DNA of 64,000 bases, taken from NCBI GenBank assembly GCA_039888615.1, contig JBDQQS010000009.1. One strand, given 5' to 3'. A model generated the notes under the pieces. It was not told where the DNA came from and did no database searches. It saw only the letters and a program-made list of their open reading frames with translations. Source of the stretch: Flavimaribacter sp039888615 (lineage in GTDB: Bacteria; Pseudomonadota; Alphaproteobacteria; Rhizobiales; Rhizobiaceae). Positions within the stretch are counted from its first letter, which is position 1, and the number at the start of each line of letters is the position of its first letter. The position numbers were made by a program, and so were the translations under genes. Shown piece by piece: positions 8,528 through 17,506 of this stretch.

Positions 8528-9179
8528 ATATATCCAGTCGTCCATGCGACAGGATCATGCGGCGGGCGTCGATCTGGTCCATCAGCGACAGGTCGTGGGT
8601 TGCGATGACGACGGCCGTGCCGAGCTTGTTCAGCTCCATGAAAAGACGCAGCAGACGGCGCGCCAGCGGCGCATCGACGTTGCCCGTCGGCTCGTCGGCG
8701 AGCAGGATCTCCGGCTGGTCGATCAGGGCGCGGGCGATCGCCGCGCGCTGCTTCTCTCCGCCGGACAGAATGGGCGGCAAAACGTTCATCCGCTCACCAA
8801 GACCAACCCATTTGAGCAATTCGATGACGTCGGTGCGGTAGGTGGATTCCTCTCGGCCCCGCACCCTGAGCGGCAAGGCGACGTTTTCATAGGTCGTCAG
8901 ATGATCGAGTAACCGGAAATCCTGGAAGACAATGCCGATGCGCCGGCGCAGCAGCGGCAGTTCCTGCGGGTCGATGGTGGCGATGTCCCGGTCGAAGATG
9001 CGAATGAAGCCGCGGGTCGGCTGCAGCGACAGGAACAAAAGCCGCAGCAGCGTTGTCTTTCCTGCGCCGGAAGGGCCGGTAAGAAACTGGAACGAGCGCT
9101 GCGGAATGTCGAAAGTCAGATCGCGCAACACTTCCGGGCCCATGCCGTAGCGCAGTCCAACATTGTCGAAATGGATCAA
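8520..9179 (-). CDS. ftsE: Cell division ATP-binding protein FtsE
   Basis: A 219-residue ABC ATPase and first gene of the ftsE-ftsX-ydcF-plsC run. Walker A is GPSGAGKTTLLRLLF near residue 36, the Q-loop is in GIVFQDFRLLDHLTTYENVA, the signature is LSGGEKQRAAIARAL, Walker B is ILLADEPTGNVD, and the switch histidine is in ATHDLSLMDQ. The length and the DHLTTYENVALPL block are typical of FtsE. Its promoter should lie in 9180-9348, which it shares with the divergent small membrane protein gene. Confidence 0.95.
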   Translation of the reverse strand: MIHFDNVGLRYGMGPEVLRDLTFDIPQRSFQFLTGPSGAGKTTLLRLLFLSLQPTRGFIRIFDRDIATIDPQELPLLRRRIGIVFQDFRLLDHLTTYENVALPLRVRGREESTYRTDVIELLKWVGLGERMNVLPPILSGGEKQRAAIARALIDQPEILLADEPTGNVDAPLARRLLRLFMELNKLGTAVVIATHDLSLMDQIDARRMILSHGRLDIYD

Positions 9180-9266
9180 GTCAGCAGCCTCCCTGCCCGG
9201 GTTGCCCTATGCGCTGTTTGGTAATCGTTTTGCCGGTCGTTGTGAAAAGACAAGGGTTTCGTATTT

Positions 9267-9285
9267 GTTAACCGTATCGGTTTAC
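9267..9285. promoter_or_regulatory. Near-perfect inverted repeat between ftsE and the small membrane protein gene
   Basis: The sequence GTTAACCG-TAT-CGGTTTAC has 8-base arms that match at 7 of 8 positions around a 3-base centre. It lies in the only spacer between ftsE (leftward) and the gene at 9349 (rightward), 88 and 64 bases from their starts. The left arm contains TTAA, but this is not the CtrA layout (two TTAA halves 7 bases apart). An operator is an inference. Confidence 0.35.
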
Positions 9286-9348
9286 CGTCCTGCAAGGAAG
9301 GAGCCGACGTCGGGATACCTTCCGGGAACGGGATCGCCTGACAAGCTA

Positions 9349-9747
9349 ATGCAATACAGCCACGGCGCCGGTCAATACGATCGCAGCTTTAATGTGGAAA
9401 ATTCCGGTTCGACCGCCCGTCGCCGCGGTCGTCGTCGACCTTTCGCTGGCCGCGCAACGGCGGGGTCGACCGCAATGGATGTGATTGACGCCGAATTCGT
9501 ACACATAGACGACAATGGTTCCGTGGTGGAAGTCTTTGGCGCGGACACTGCGAGACCGGTTTCGCCGAGTGATTTTTTCGAAAGACGCGGGCATGGCGCA
9601 GGTCTGGCCGCAGACGCTGCACCGGCCGGATTGCCGAAGCTTTTCGGCGCGCTCGACCGGTTGAGCCCTGCGGGATTTGGCGCGCTGGTGGGGCTCGCTT
9701 CGCTGTGCGTCTTCTGGTTCTTCGGCGGATATGCGCTGTTGCAGTAA
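9349..9747 (+). CDS. Small hypothetical protein with a C-terminal membrane helix
   Basis: About 132 residues: an Arg-rich, probably disordered N-terminus (STARRRGRRRPFAGR), an acidic middle (DVIDAEFVHIDDNG), and one C-terminal hydrophobic helix (FGALVGLASLCVFWFFGGYA). In other Rhizobiales the position upstream of and divergent from ftsE holds an MJ0042-type zinc-finger membrane protein with a comparable C-terminal helix; here no CxxC knuckle is visible. This may be a relative that lost its finger, or an unrelated gene. The ATG at 9349 was preferred to a longer reading that begins inside the ftsE start region. Function unknown. Confidence 0.6.
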   Translation: MQYSHGAGQYDRSFNVENSGSTARRRGRRRPFAGRATAGSTAMDVIDAEFVHIDDNGSVVEVFGADTARPVSPSDFFERRGHGAGLAADAAPAGLPKLFGALDRLSPAGFGALVGLASLCVFWFFGGYALLQ

Positions 9748-9873
9748 GCCTTCATTAACCATGTCTTTCGCGGCTTGCAGCCGAATGTTGGGAAAGACGG
9801 CGGCGAAACGGTTTCAAATCCCTTGCAATTCATGTAGCTAGCAGCTTCGTCAAATTGTTACGGGGCTCCACGC

Positions 9874-10416
9874 ATGCCGGTCGTACGCGGAAAGAACATC
9901 GACATTCTCTATAGCGCGGAAGCAATTCACGCGCGCAATCTCCAGCTTGCGAAGGAAATTTCGACGGTTCCGAAGAACGATCTCCTGGTGATTTCGATCC
10001 TCAAGGGCTCTTTCATCTTCGCCGCCGACCTGCTGCGCGCCCTGCATGAAGTTGGTCTTGCCCCGGAAGTCGAGTTCATAACCCTGTCGAGCTACGGCAA
10101 GGGAACGACCAGCCGCGGCGTCAAGATCATCAAGGACATCGACAGCGATGTTAAGGGTCGTTCGATCCTGCTGATCGACGATATCCTGGAATCCGGAAAC
10201 ACGCTGCGATTTGCGCGCGACCTGATGTTCGAGCGCGGCGCCAGAGATGTCTCGATCGCCGTTCTGCTCGACAAGCGGTCGCGTCGCCAGGGCGAACTCG
10301 ACGCCGACCATGTCGGTTTCGAATGCCCGGATTATTTCGTCGTCGGCTACGGCATGGACGTCGCCTATGCGTTCCGGGAACTGCCCTTCGTCGGCGTGGT
10401 TACGGGCGACGCCTGA
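9874..10416 (+). CDS. hpt: Hypoxanthine phosphoribosyltransferase
   Basis: A 180-residue type I phosphoribosyltransferase of purine salvage, converting hypoxanthine (and often guanine) plus PRPP to the nucleotide. The PRPP-binding loop ILLIDDILESGNTL is at residues 98-111, preceded by the flexible loop SSYGKGTTSRG (residues 72-82), and the base-contacting region DYFVVGYGMDVAYAFRELP is near the C-terminus. Length and motif order match bacterial Hpt. It is flanked by non-purine genes, so the call rests on sequence. Confidence 0.93.
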   Translation: MPVVRGKNIDILYSAEAIHARNLQLAKEISTVPKNDLLVISILKGSFIFAADLLRALHEVGLAPEVEFITLSSYGKGTTSRGVKIIKDIDSDVKGRSILLIDDILESGNTLRFARDLMFERGARDVSIAVLLDKRSRRQGELDADHVGFECPDYFVVGYGMDVAYAFRELPFVGVVTGDA

Positions 10417-10607
10417 GCGGCTTTGGGCGACCGCCAACCAAACGTTAATCATGTTGATCGATAGGCCTCGCGAAAAGCCGCCTGCGCGGGGTTGAAACCG
10501 GCTTCGTTTACCCGCCGACAAGATTTGGATGTTTTGCTGTTCCCACAAGAGGCAACAGGAAGCTCGTTTGGCGACGACGGCTCCAATGACAATCAGGTAG
10601 GTATGGC

Positions 10608-10970
10608 ATGGCAAGAATTCTGATCGCGGAAGACGAGGACGCGCTTCGGCGCTTCGTGAGCCGCGCCCTGCAGATGGACGGACATGAGGTGGTGGAAGTT
10701 GCGGACGGCGCAGAAGGCCTGCACTGCCTGCGAGACGGCGGATGCTACGACCTCCTGCTTTCCGATATCCGCATGCCGGAACTGGACGGCATTGCGCTCG
10801 CCCATACAGCGGCGCTGGAGTTTCCGGGGACAAAGATCCTGTTGATGACGGGTTTCGCCGAACAGCGCGAACGCGCCGACAACCTGGCGCGGATCGTCGT
10901 CGACGTCGTGCCGAAACCCTTCAGCCTTCCCGACATTCGTTACGCGGTTGCCGAAGCGCTGTCGCACTGA
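10608..10970 (+). CDS. cpdR: CpdR-like single-domain response regulator
   Basis: A 120-residue stand-alone receiver domain with no output domain. The acidic pocket is in LIAEDEDALR (residues 5-14), the phosphoacceptor is Asp53 in LLLSDIRMPELDG, the switch Thr/Ser position is in LLMTGFAEQRER, and the conserved lysine is K103 in VPKPFSLPD. CpdR, phosphorylated through the CckA-ChpT relay, controls ClpXP-dependent proteolysis and the cell cycle in Alphaproteobacteria; its length and the TGFAEQRERA block fit that family. The C-terminus here ends SH rather than the di-alanine known from Caulobacter CpdR. Confidence 0.85.
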   Translation: MARILIAEDEDALRRFVSRALQMDGHEVVEVADGAEGLHCLRDGGCYDLLLSDIRMPELDGIALAHTAALEFPGTKILLMTGFAEQRERADNLARIVVDVVPKPFSLPDIRYAVAEALSH

Positions 10971-11026
10971 CGCCAGTTCGGCCAGCGGCCGATACGCTGC
11001 CCGCCCGGTCGCCGCAAGCGACCTGT

Positions 11027-11055
11027 CCCCATTGCAGGTCGGGCCTGCAATGGGG
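11027..11055. repeat. Palindromic repeat, family A (copy 1)
   Basis: A perfect 12-base-pair inverted repeat (CCCCATTGCAGG / CCTGCAATGGGG) with a 5-base loop TCGGG, in the gap between cpdR and the LysE gene. Its inner 21 bases match the copies at 41378 and 42221 except for one stem pair (A-T here, G-C there) and one loop base. No T-run follows, so it is not an obvious intrinsic terminator. Confidence 0.85.
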
Positions 11056-11154
11056 TCGCGGCATTGATCCAGGAATCCGTGCGACTGTATCCGGTTTCCC
11101 AACAACACCAAACGTGACATAGTCGGGTTTCCGCACTTTTTCCGGGAGACCGCA

Positions 11155-11775
11155 ATGAACGACCACCTGGCGAGCCTGTTTCTTGCGCTTGGCATATTTT
11201 CCGTTGGGTTCATCAGCATCGGGCCGAACATACTGGCGATCATCGGAACATCGATGGAGCGCGGGCGTCGACACGGGATGGCGCTGGCGTCAGGCGTGGG
11301 AACCGGTTCCGGTATCTGGGCGATCCTGACAGTCACGGGGCTGACAGCGCTCGTCTCGGCCTATGCCGAGGTGGTGACCATTCTGAAGGTGTTCGGCGCC
11401 GCCTATCTGCTGTGGCTGGCCTGGAAGGCCTTTCGCTCCGCCGCGACGCCCGATGATAAAGTGGCGCCAACAGCAGCGCGGGGGAGCAATCTGTATCTGC
11501 GCGGACTGACGATCCAGATGACGAATCCGAAAGCGGCGTTGCACTGGATCGCGATTGTCGGGATCGGGCTCGGCGCTGACGCGCCGCTCTGGGTCGGGGC
11601 GTTGCTCGTCGTCTGCGCGACAGCCATGTCCCTCATCGGACATCTGGCCTATGCAATCACCTTCTCGACCCAGCCGGTCGTGGTGTTCTACCGTCGCAGC
11701 CGGCGCTGGATCGAGGCGGGCCTGGGGGTGTTCTTCTCGCTCGCGGCCTACAAGATCGCGACATACCGCAACTGA
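11155..11775 (+). CDS. LysE/RhtB family amino-acid exporter
   Basis: A 206-residue integral membrane protein of the LysE/RhtB translocator family, which exports amino acids or related solutes. It has about six hydrophobic segments and the family-typical N-terminal block GFISIGPNILAIIGTSMERG, followed by the GAAYLLWLAWKAFRS segment and TIQMTNPKAALHW. The substrate cannot be told from sequence. It is monocistronic, transcribed towards the convergent TIGR02302 gene. Confidence 0.9.
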   Translation: MNDHLASLFLALGIFSVGFISIGPNILAIIGTSMERGRRHGMALASGVGTGSGIWAILTVTGLTALVSAYAEVVTILKVFGAAYLLWLAWKAFRSAATPDDKVAPTAARGSNLYLRGLTIQMTNPKAALHWIAIVGIGLGADAPLWVGALLVVCATAMSLIGHLAYAITFSTQPVVVFYRRSRRWIEAGLGVFFSLAAYKIATYRN

Positions 11776-11788
11776 GCCGTCCGGCCGG

Positions 11789-14338
11789 TCAGTTGTTGTT
11801 GTCCAGAAGCCGTTCCAGATAGAAACGCTCCATTTCCGGACGGAAGGCGTCGCCGAGCCGGTCGCGAATGGCTTCCAGAATCCGGCGGGCGCGCTGGATA
11901 TCGGCCTCCTCCGGTATCTTGACGTTCTCCCCGAAATCCGGGCCGGTATTGGCTTGCGGCCTGCCAAGCGGATCGCGGCCCTGCCGGTTGGGTGACGCCT
12001 GGCCGTTCATCGGACCCGGGTTCTGACCCATCGCCTGACGCATCTGGTTCATCATGTCCTGTGCGCCGCGGCGCAGAGCCTGCAGGGCGCGGCCCTGTTC
12101 GTCGACGGCGGTTCCGCCTTCGCCCTCGCCCAGCGCCTCGCCGGCTTCGCCCATGGCTTCACCGGCCTCGTCGAAGCCTTCGCCGGGCTGAATGCCGAAT
12201 TCTTCCAGCGCCTGCTGCAATTCGCCAAGCTGCTGCTGCAGCGCGTCCTGCTGTTCCTGCAGCTGACGCAGCGCCTCGCGAAGTTGCTCCTCGGTCATAT
12301 CGCCCATTTCGCCCTGCTGCTGCTGACCGTTCTCGCCCTGCTGCTGTTGCTGCTGGCCTTCATTGCCGAAAAGCTGCTGCTGCCGGCGCTGCCTCAGCGC
12401 CTGTTCGAGATCGAAGGTCTCTTCCATCAATTGCTGCTGGCGCTGCATCAGTTCGCCGAGCTCGTCCATCCGCTGACGCATCGGATTGTCGCCCTGGGCC
12501 TGCTGGTGCTGACCGGTCTGCAAATTGTTCATCATGCGCTGCAGTTCCGACAGCAATTGCTGCGCCTGGTCGCGAGCGCCGGATTGCGCGAGGTTCTCGA
12601 TCTGGTCGAGCAGCCGGTCGATGTCCTGTTGGCGCAGAATGTTCTGCATGGATTGCGGCGGCATCTGCTGCGCCATCTCCGGATTCTGCTGCATGGCCTG
12701 CGCCAGCGCCTCGAGGAATTCCTGCATGGCTTCGCGCAACTCGTCCATCAACGCCTGAATGGTTTCGTCGTCCGCGCCGTTTTCGAGGGCCTCGGACAGC
12801 GCGCGCTGGGCGTCGCGCAGGCGCCGTTCGGCGAAGGACAGATCGCCATCCTCGATGCCGATGGCGATATCCCACATATAGTCGGCCGCGTCGCGCAGCA
12901 TGTCGTCGTCGAAGGCCTGTCGCATGCGGGCGCGCGCCGACTTGATGAGAAGGTAATGCGTCGTGTTGTCGATGGTTTCTTCCGCCGCCATGGTGAGGGC
13001 GTCGTTGAACTCCACCGCGCGGTCGAGGTCATTCGTGTCGAGACTGAGGATCTGGCGCTGCTCGGCGACCGAACCGGCGAGCAGATTGTAGAAGGTCCTG
13101 GCCGGCAGGATCGTTTCGACAGTCTCGCTGCGGCCCTCCTGGCCGGTCGCGTCAGTGGCGACGAGCGTGATCTTCACCGCTTTGCCGGCCATCGGATGTT
13201 CTGTCAGGTCGCGGCTTTCGCGCCCCTTGCGGGAACGGGCGTTGCGTTTGGGCACCGTCAGTTCGTAGTCCGGCAAATCGTAGAGCGGATTGGCGTCGTC
13301 GGCTGCGGGCTCGACGGGCAGAATTTCGGCATGGGCGGCTTCGAGGCCATAGTCGTCGCTGGCGGAAAAGGCTATTTCCAGCGCGCCATTGGCGGCGGCC
13401 GCGGGATCCGCCTCGAAGGCGATCACCGGCGGCTCGTCGGCCAGCAGGCCGAAGGTCCAGCCATGAATCGGGGCTTCGGCCTGACGAATCTCCAGCCGGC
13501 CGCTGCCGGGAACCGGAAAACGATAGTTCCGCGCCGCCGCCGTGGCGACGCCGTCTTCGTTTTCTTCTTCCTCGATTATCTCGTCGTTGTAGACGACTGC
13601 CTCCGAGCCCTGGCCGCCGACGATGCGCACAAGCGCCTCGCTGCCTTCGGGAACGGTGATGATGTCGGGCAGGCCGATTTCGCCGCCGGTGAGAAACAGC
13701 GGCGCCTTGCCTGTGTAGGCCGGGGGCGTCACCCAGGCGTCAATGCGGATTCCGGCGAGATTTTCGGATCGGGCATGGCTCGTAAAGGCGTCTCCAAGCC
13801 GGCCGGAATGGTTCGACCAGGAATAGCCGAACGTGGCGACGAGCAGCAACGCGACCAGCGCCCGAACGCCCCATGGGTCAGCGCGGGGCGTGTCGGGCTT
13901 CGGCGCATGCACATGCACCTCTTCAAGCCTGTCATACATGCGCTGCTTGTGGGTTTGCCACAGCACCCGCGCAAATTCGGACTCGTTTTCCAGCCGGTCA
14001 GACTGGACGGCGATCGCCTGGTGGGCGATGCGGTTGTCTTTTTCAAGGCGTCGTGTGGCCTCCTGTGCGTCCGGCCAGCGCAGACTGCGAAGCGGAACGA
14101 GGCTTGCGATGAACGCCGCCAGCATGGCGGCCAGCGAAGCGATGCGCGCCCAGTCGGGCACGGCGCGAAAATAACCGATCCAGGACAGTATCGCGAAGAG
14201 TGCGAGAACGCCGAAAGCGGGCAGCAACCCTGGCCACAGCCGCTCAAGGAAAATCACGACGCGCGTAAACTGACGGCTGACGGAAATTCGCGCCAATCGA
14301 CTGACTTTGGAGGCCGCTTCGTTCTGGTTCATCGCCAC
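11789..14338 (-). CDS. TIGR02302 family large membrane protein
   Basis: An 849-residue alphaproteobacterial protein of unknown function. Two hydrophobic segments lie near the N-terminus (WPGLLPAFGVLALFAILSWI and a second about 25 residues later), with a third near residue 160 (GVRALVALLLVATFGYSW). A long extracytoplasmic region follows, then from about residue 600 a low-complexity, coiled-coil-like tract extremely rich in Gln and Glu with long Q runs, then a Gly/Glu-rich linker and a final conserved block RRILEAIRDRLGDAFRPEME. The same gene neighbours lysA and argH in other Rhizobiales. The Q-rich tract may vary between strains by slippage. Confidence 0.88.
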   Translation of the reverse strand: MAMNQNEAASKVSRLARISVSRQFTRVVIFLERLWPGLLPAFGVLALFAILSWIGYFRAVPDWARIASLAAMLAAFIASLVPLRSLRWPDAQEATRRLEKDNRIAHQAIAVQSDRLENESEFARVLWQTHKQRMYDRLEEVHVHAPKPDTPRADPWGVRALVALLLVATFGYSWSNHSGRLGDAFTSHARSENLAGIRIDAWVTPPAYTGKAPLFLTGGEIGLPDIITVPEGSEALVRIVGGQGSEAVVYNDEIIEEEENEDGVATAAARNYRFPVPGSGRLEIRQAEAPIHGWTFGLLADEPPVIAFEADPAAAANGALEIAFSASDDYGLEAAHAEILPVEPAADDANPLYDLPDYELTVPKRNARSRKGRESRDLTEHPMAGKAVKITLVATDATGQEGRSETVETILPARTFYNLLAGSVAEQRQILSLDTNDLDRAVEFNDALTMAAEETIDNTTHYLLIKSARARMRQAFDDDMLRDAADYMWDIAIGIEDGDLSFAERRLRDAQRALSEALENGADDETIQALMDELREAMQEFLEALAQAMQQNPEMAQQMPPQSMQNILRQQDIDRLLDQIENLAQSGARDQAQQLLSELQRMMNNLQTGQHQQAQGDNPMRQRMDELGELMQRQQQLMEETFDLEQALRQRRQQQLFGNEGQQQQQQGENGQQQQGEMGDMTEEQLREALRQLQEQQDALQQQLGELQQALEEFGIQPGEGFDEAGEAMGEAGEALGEGEGGTAVDEQGRALQALRRGAQDMMNQMRQAMGQNPGPMNGQASPNRQGRDPLGRPQANTGPDFGENVKIPEEADIQRARRILEAIRDRLGDAFRPEMERFYLERLLDNNN

Positions 14339-14429
14339 AGTCCCTCTGCGCCATAAAGAATAGCACTCTTTTGGGCGATGGCGAGGCCGGCAACGAAATT
14401 GTGACCGACCGCAACGCTTTATTCCGTTG

Positions 14430-15698
14430 TTATTTCAGCCAGTCGGGAACGGAATCGAGGCCGATCAGATCCTCATAGGTCGGGCGCGGGCGAACGACGT
14501 GATAGCTGTCGCCCTTGACCAGAACTTCTGGCGCGAGCAGGCGGGTATTGTAGGTGGAGGACTGGACAGCGCCATAGGCGCCAGCCGTTCCAACCGCGAT
14601 CAGGTCGCCCTGCTTCAGCTCCGGCAGAGACCGTTCGCGGGCGAGAAAGTCGCCGCTTTCGCAGACCGGGCCGACGACGTCGACGACGATATGCGGCGTA
14701 TCCGCCGGCGGCAGGACGACCGGCCGGATGTCGTGCCATGCATCGTAGAGGGTCGGCCGGATAAGATCGTTCATGGCCGCGTCGACAATTGCGAAATTAC
14801 GAGCGTCGCCGTGCTTCATGTAAAGCACCTCGGTGACCAGAATTCCGGCGTTTCCGGCGATCATGCGGCCGGGTTCGAAGATAACCTGGCAGTCGAGCTG
14901 GCGCACCTGTTCCAGCACGACGTCGGCATAGGCGCGGGGATCGGGCGGCGGTTCGTTGTCCGCGCGATAGGGGATGCCGAGCCCGCCGCCGACGTCGACG
15001 TGCCGGATCGCATGGCCCGCCGCGCGCAGCTTGCCCACGATCTCCTTCAGAAGCAGGAAGGCGTCGCCATAGGGCTTCAGGTCGGTGATCTGGCTGCCGA
15101 TATGCATGTCGATGCCGGTGATCTCGACGCCGGGCATGGCGGCGGCGCGCGCATAGACCGCTTCGGCGTGTTCAAGGGAAATGCCGAACTTGTTTTCCTT
15201 CTTGCCGGTCGAGATCTTGGCGTGGGTGCGGGCGTCGACATCCGGGTTGATGCGGAAGGAGACCGGCGCCCGCTTGCCGAGCGCCTGGGCGCGCGCGTTG
15301 ATCATGTCGAGTTCGGGTTCGGACTCCACATTGAAGCAGAGAATGCCGACCTCGAGCCCGAAATCGACTTCGGCCGCCGTCTTGCCGACGCCGGAGAAGA
15401 CAATCTTCGACGGCTCAATGCCGGCGGCGAGCGCGCGGCGCAACTCGCCTTCCGACACGACGTCGGCGCCTGCGCCCATTTGCGCCAGAGTCATCAGGAC
15501 GGCCTGATTGGAGTTGGCCTTCATGGCGTAGCAGACGAGCGCGTCGATGTCCGAAAAGGCCTCGGCGAAGACACGATAGTGGCGTGTCAGCGTCGCCGTT
15601 GAATAGCAATAGAAGGGGGTGCCGACCGCGCGCGCAATGTCGGGAATGCTGACGCCCTCGGCATGCAGGACGCCGTCTCGATACTCGAAATGATTCAC
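14430..15698 (-). CDS. lysA: Diaminopimelate decarboxylase
   Basis: A 422-residue fold-type III PLP enzyme catalysing the last step of lysine synthesis, meso-diaminopimelate to lysine. The PLP-lysine motif is VCYAMKANSNQAVL near residue 60; the His/Gly phosphate-binding region includes HIGSQITDL and VGGGLGIPY; the substrate cysteine motif is VCESGDFLARER. It starts 9 bases after the small lipoprotein gene in the same direction, and argH lies upstream of both, so argH, the lipoprotein gene and lysA form a leftward gene run. Confidence 0.95.
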   Translation of the reverse strand: MNHFEYRDGVLHAEGVSIPDIARAVGTPFYCYSTATLTRHYRVFAEAFSDIDALVCYAMKANSNQAVLMTLAQMGAGADVVSEGELRRALAAGIEPSKIVFSGVGKTAAEVDFGLEVGILCFNVESEPELDMINARAQALGKRAPVSFRINPDVDARTHAKISTGKKENKFGISLEHAEAVYARAAAMPGVEITGIDMHIGSQITDLKPYGDAFLLLKEIVGKLRAAGHAIRHVDVGGGLGIPYRADNEPPPDPRAYADVVLEQVRQLDCQVIFEPGRMIAGNAGILVTEVLYMKHGDARNFAIVDAAMNDLIRPTLYDAWHDIRPVVLPPADTPHIVVDVVGPVCESGDFLARERSLPELKQGDLIAVGTAGAYGAVQSSTYNTRLLAPEVLVKGDSYHVVRPRPTYEDLIGLDSVPDWLK

Positions 15699-15707
15699 GG
15701 TTTTGGC

Positions 15708-15995
15708 CTACTGGATCAGCGGATCGAGGATGAACGGTCTGTCGGGAGTTCCGCGTTTCTGCCTGGCTTCATCGCCTTCCCCTTGCGGGCCGGCGCTCGC
15801 CGATTGCGGACCGCCGGGGCCTGCCGACTGATCAGTGTTTCCGCCTGACGCATCGTCGGCGGCGCGCTCGCGCGGAAGCTCCCTCGGATTGGGATCAGGC
15901 AGCTTCAGTTCGTTCTTGCGACCGCATCCTGCGGCGACCAGAGCAATCATGGACAGGACGGCGGCCATCCTCAAATAGGTTACAGCGGTCTTCAT
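15708..15995 (-). CDS. Small LptM-like lipoprotein
   Basis: About 95 residues with a signal peptide (MKTAVTYLRMAAVLSMIALV) and a lipobox VAAGC whose Cys is followed by GRKNELKLPDPNP, the pattern of the short lipoproteins found just upstream of lysA in many proteobacteria (YifL/LptM type; E. coli LptM assists LptD maturation). The rest is hydrophilic and low complexity. The ATG at 15995 was chosen because the signal peptide begins there. Membership of LptM is inferred from the lipobox context and position. Confidence 0.8.
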   Translation of the reverse strand: MKTAVTYLRMAAVLSMIALVAAGCGRKNELKLPDPNPRELPRERAADDASGGNTDQSAGPGGPQSASAGPQGEGDEARQKRGTPDRPFILDPLIQ

Positions 15996-16089
15996 ATGTT
16001 CGCACCTGCCCGATATGCAGTCATTCGAAATAAACCCAGAGACCTTGTAGCGAAGTTCGCGCCGATTGTGCACCCTGGATTTTGCTTAA

Positions 16090-17478
16090 TTACAGATGCT
16101 TGCGCCACCAGGAGATTTGTCTGCGCACTTCATCAGGCGCGGCGCCGCCGAAACTGGTGCGGCTGGCGACGGAGGCCTCGACGCTCAGCACCGAATAGAC
16201 GTCGTCGGTGATGGCGTCGTTGATGGACTGCAGGTCGGCGAGATCGAGCCCGGACAGATCGCATCCCTTCTCCTCCGCCAGCGCCACCGCCTGCCCTGTG
16301 ACGTGGTGGGCCTCGCGGAAGGGCAGACCCTCGACACGGACCAGCCAGTCGGCGAGATCGGTCGCGGTCGAATAGCCGGCGCCGGCGGCGCGGCGCATGG
16401 CGTCCGGCAGGACCTGCAGGTCGCGGATCATGCCGGTCATGGCGGCGATGGCCAGTTCAAGCGTGGCGGCGGCGTCAAAGACCTGCTCCTTGTCCTCCTG
16501 CATGTCCTTGGAGTAGGCGAGCGGCAGGCCCTTCATGACAGTGAGCAGCGCAATGAGAGCGCCGTTGATGCGGCCGGTCTTGGCGCGCACGAGTTCGGCG
16601 GCGTCAGGATTCTTCTTCTGTGGCATGATGGACGAGCCGGTCGAGAATGCGTCCGACAGACGGACGAAGCCGAATTGCGGCGTCGACCAGATGACGATCT
16701 CTTCCGCCAGCCGCGAAAGATGCGTGCCGCAAATCGCCGCAGCCGACAGGAACTCCAGGGCGAAATCGCGGTCCGACACGGTGTCGATGGAGTTGCGTGT
16801 CGGGCCGGAAAAACCGAGGGCCTTCGCCGTCTGGTGGCGATCGATCGGAAAGCCCGTGCCGGCGAGCGCGGCGGCGCCGAGCGGGCATTCGTCAAGCCGG
16901 GCGAGCGCGTCGCGCATGCGCGAGCGGTCGCGGGAAAACATTTCGACGTAGGCCATGCAATGGTGGCCGAAGGTCACCGGCTGCGCCGTCTGGAGGTGCG
17001 TGAAGCCGGGCATGACGGTGTCGGCGTGCTCTTCGGCCTTGTCGAGGAAGGCCGTCATCAGCGCACCGAGCGCCGCCACGGATTTCTCCAGTTCGGCGCG
17101 CACCCACATACGGAAATCGACGGCGACCTGATCGTTGCGCGAGCGCGCGGTGTGCAGCCGGCCGGCCGCGGGGCCGACAAGGTCTGCGAGTCGCGACTCG
17201 ATGTTCATATGAATGTCTTCGAGCTGTCGCGAAAATGTGAAGGTCCCGGCATTGATTTCGGACAGTATAGTGTTCAAACCGGCGACAATCCGGTCGCGGT
17301 CGTCGCCGGAGACGATGCCGGTGTCAGCCAGCATGGCGACATGGGCGAGCGAGCCTTCTATATCCTGCGCTGACAGCTTGCGGTCGAAATCGATGGATGC
17401 ATTGATTTCTTCCATGATGGCGTCGGGGCCGGAGGCGAAACGCCCGCCCCACATCTGGTTGGAGGTTTTACCGGTCAT
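16090..17478 (-). CDS. argH: Argininosuccinate lyase
   Basis: A 462-residue member of the fumarase/aspartase superfamily that splits argininosuccinate into arginine and fumarate. The superfamily signature GSSIMPQKKNPDAAE is present near residue 280, with the N-terminal MWGGRFASGPDAIMEEINAS block, the TARSRNDQVAVDFR motif and the GFTHLQTAQPVTFGHH catalytic histidine region. Its start codon overlaps an in-frame ATG of the divergent tlpA on the other strand, leaving essentially no spacer between the two genes. Confidence 0.96.
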   Translation of the reverse strand: MTGKTSNQMWGGRFASGPDAIMEEINASIDFDRKLSAQDIEGSLAHVAMLADTGIVSGDDRDRIVAGLNTILSEINAGTFTFSRQLEDIHMNIESRLADLVGPAAGRLHTARSRNDQVAVDFRMWVRAELEKSVAALGALMTAFLDKAEEHADTVMPGFTHLQTAQPVTFGHHCMAYVEMFSRDRSRMRDALARLDECPLGAAALAGTGFPIDRHQTAKALGFSGPTRNSIDTVSDRDFALEFLSAAAICGTHLSRLAEEIVIWSTPQFGFVRLSDAFSTGSSIMPQKKNPDAAELVRAKTGRINGALIALLTVMKGLPLAYSKDMQEDKEQVFDAAATLELAIAAMTGMIRDLQVLPDAMRRAAGAGYSTATDLADWLVRVEGLPFREAHHVTGQAVALAEEKGCDLSGLDLADLQSINDAITDDVYSVLSVEASVASRTSFGGAAPDEVRRQISWWRKHL

Positions 17479-17506
17479 GAATGAAGATACTCCGGAGAAG
17501 ACGTCG

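Noticed and set aside
9163..9348. N-terminal extension of the small membrane protein back to 9163
   Set aside because: It would overlap the ftsE start and its promoter region and has no ribosome site; the ATG at 9349 is more plausible.
12284..14356. A 690-codon open frame antisense to the TIGR02302 gene
   Set aside because: It mirrors the coding strand of a well-supported gene and reflects GC-rich third positions; no family or ribosome site.
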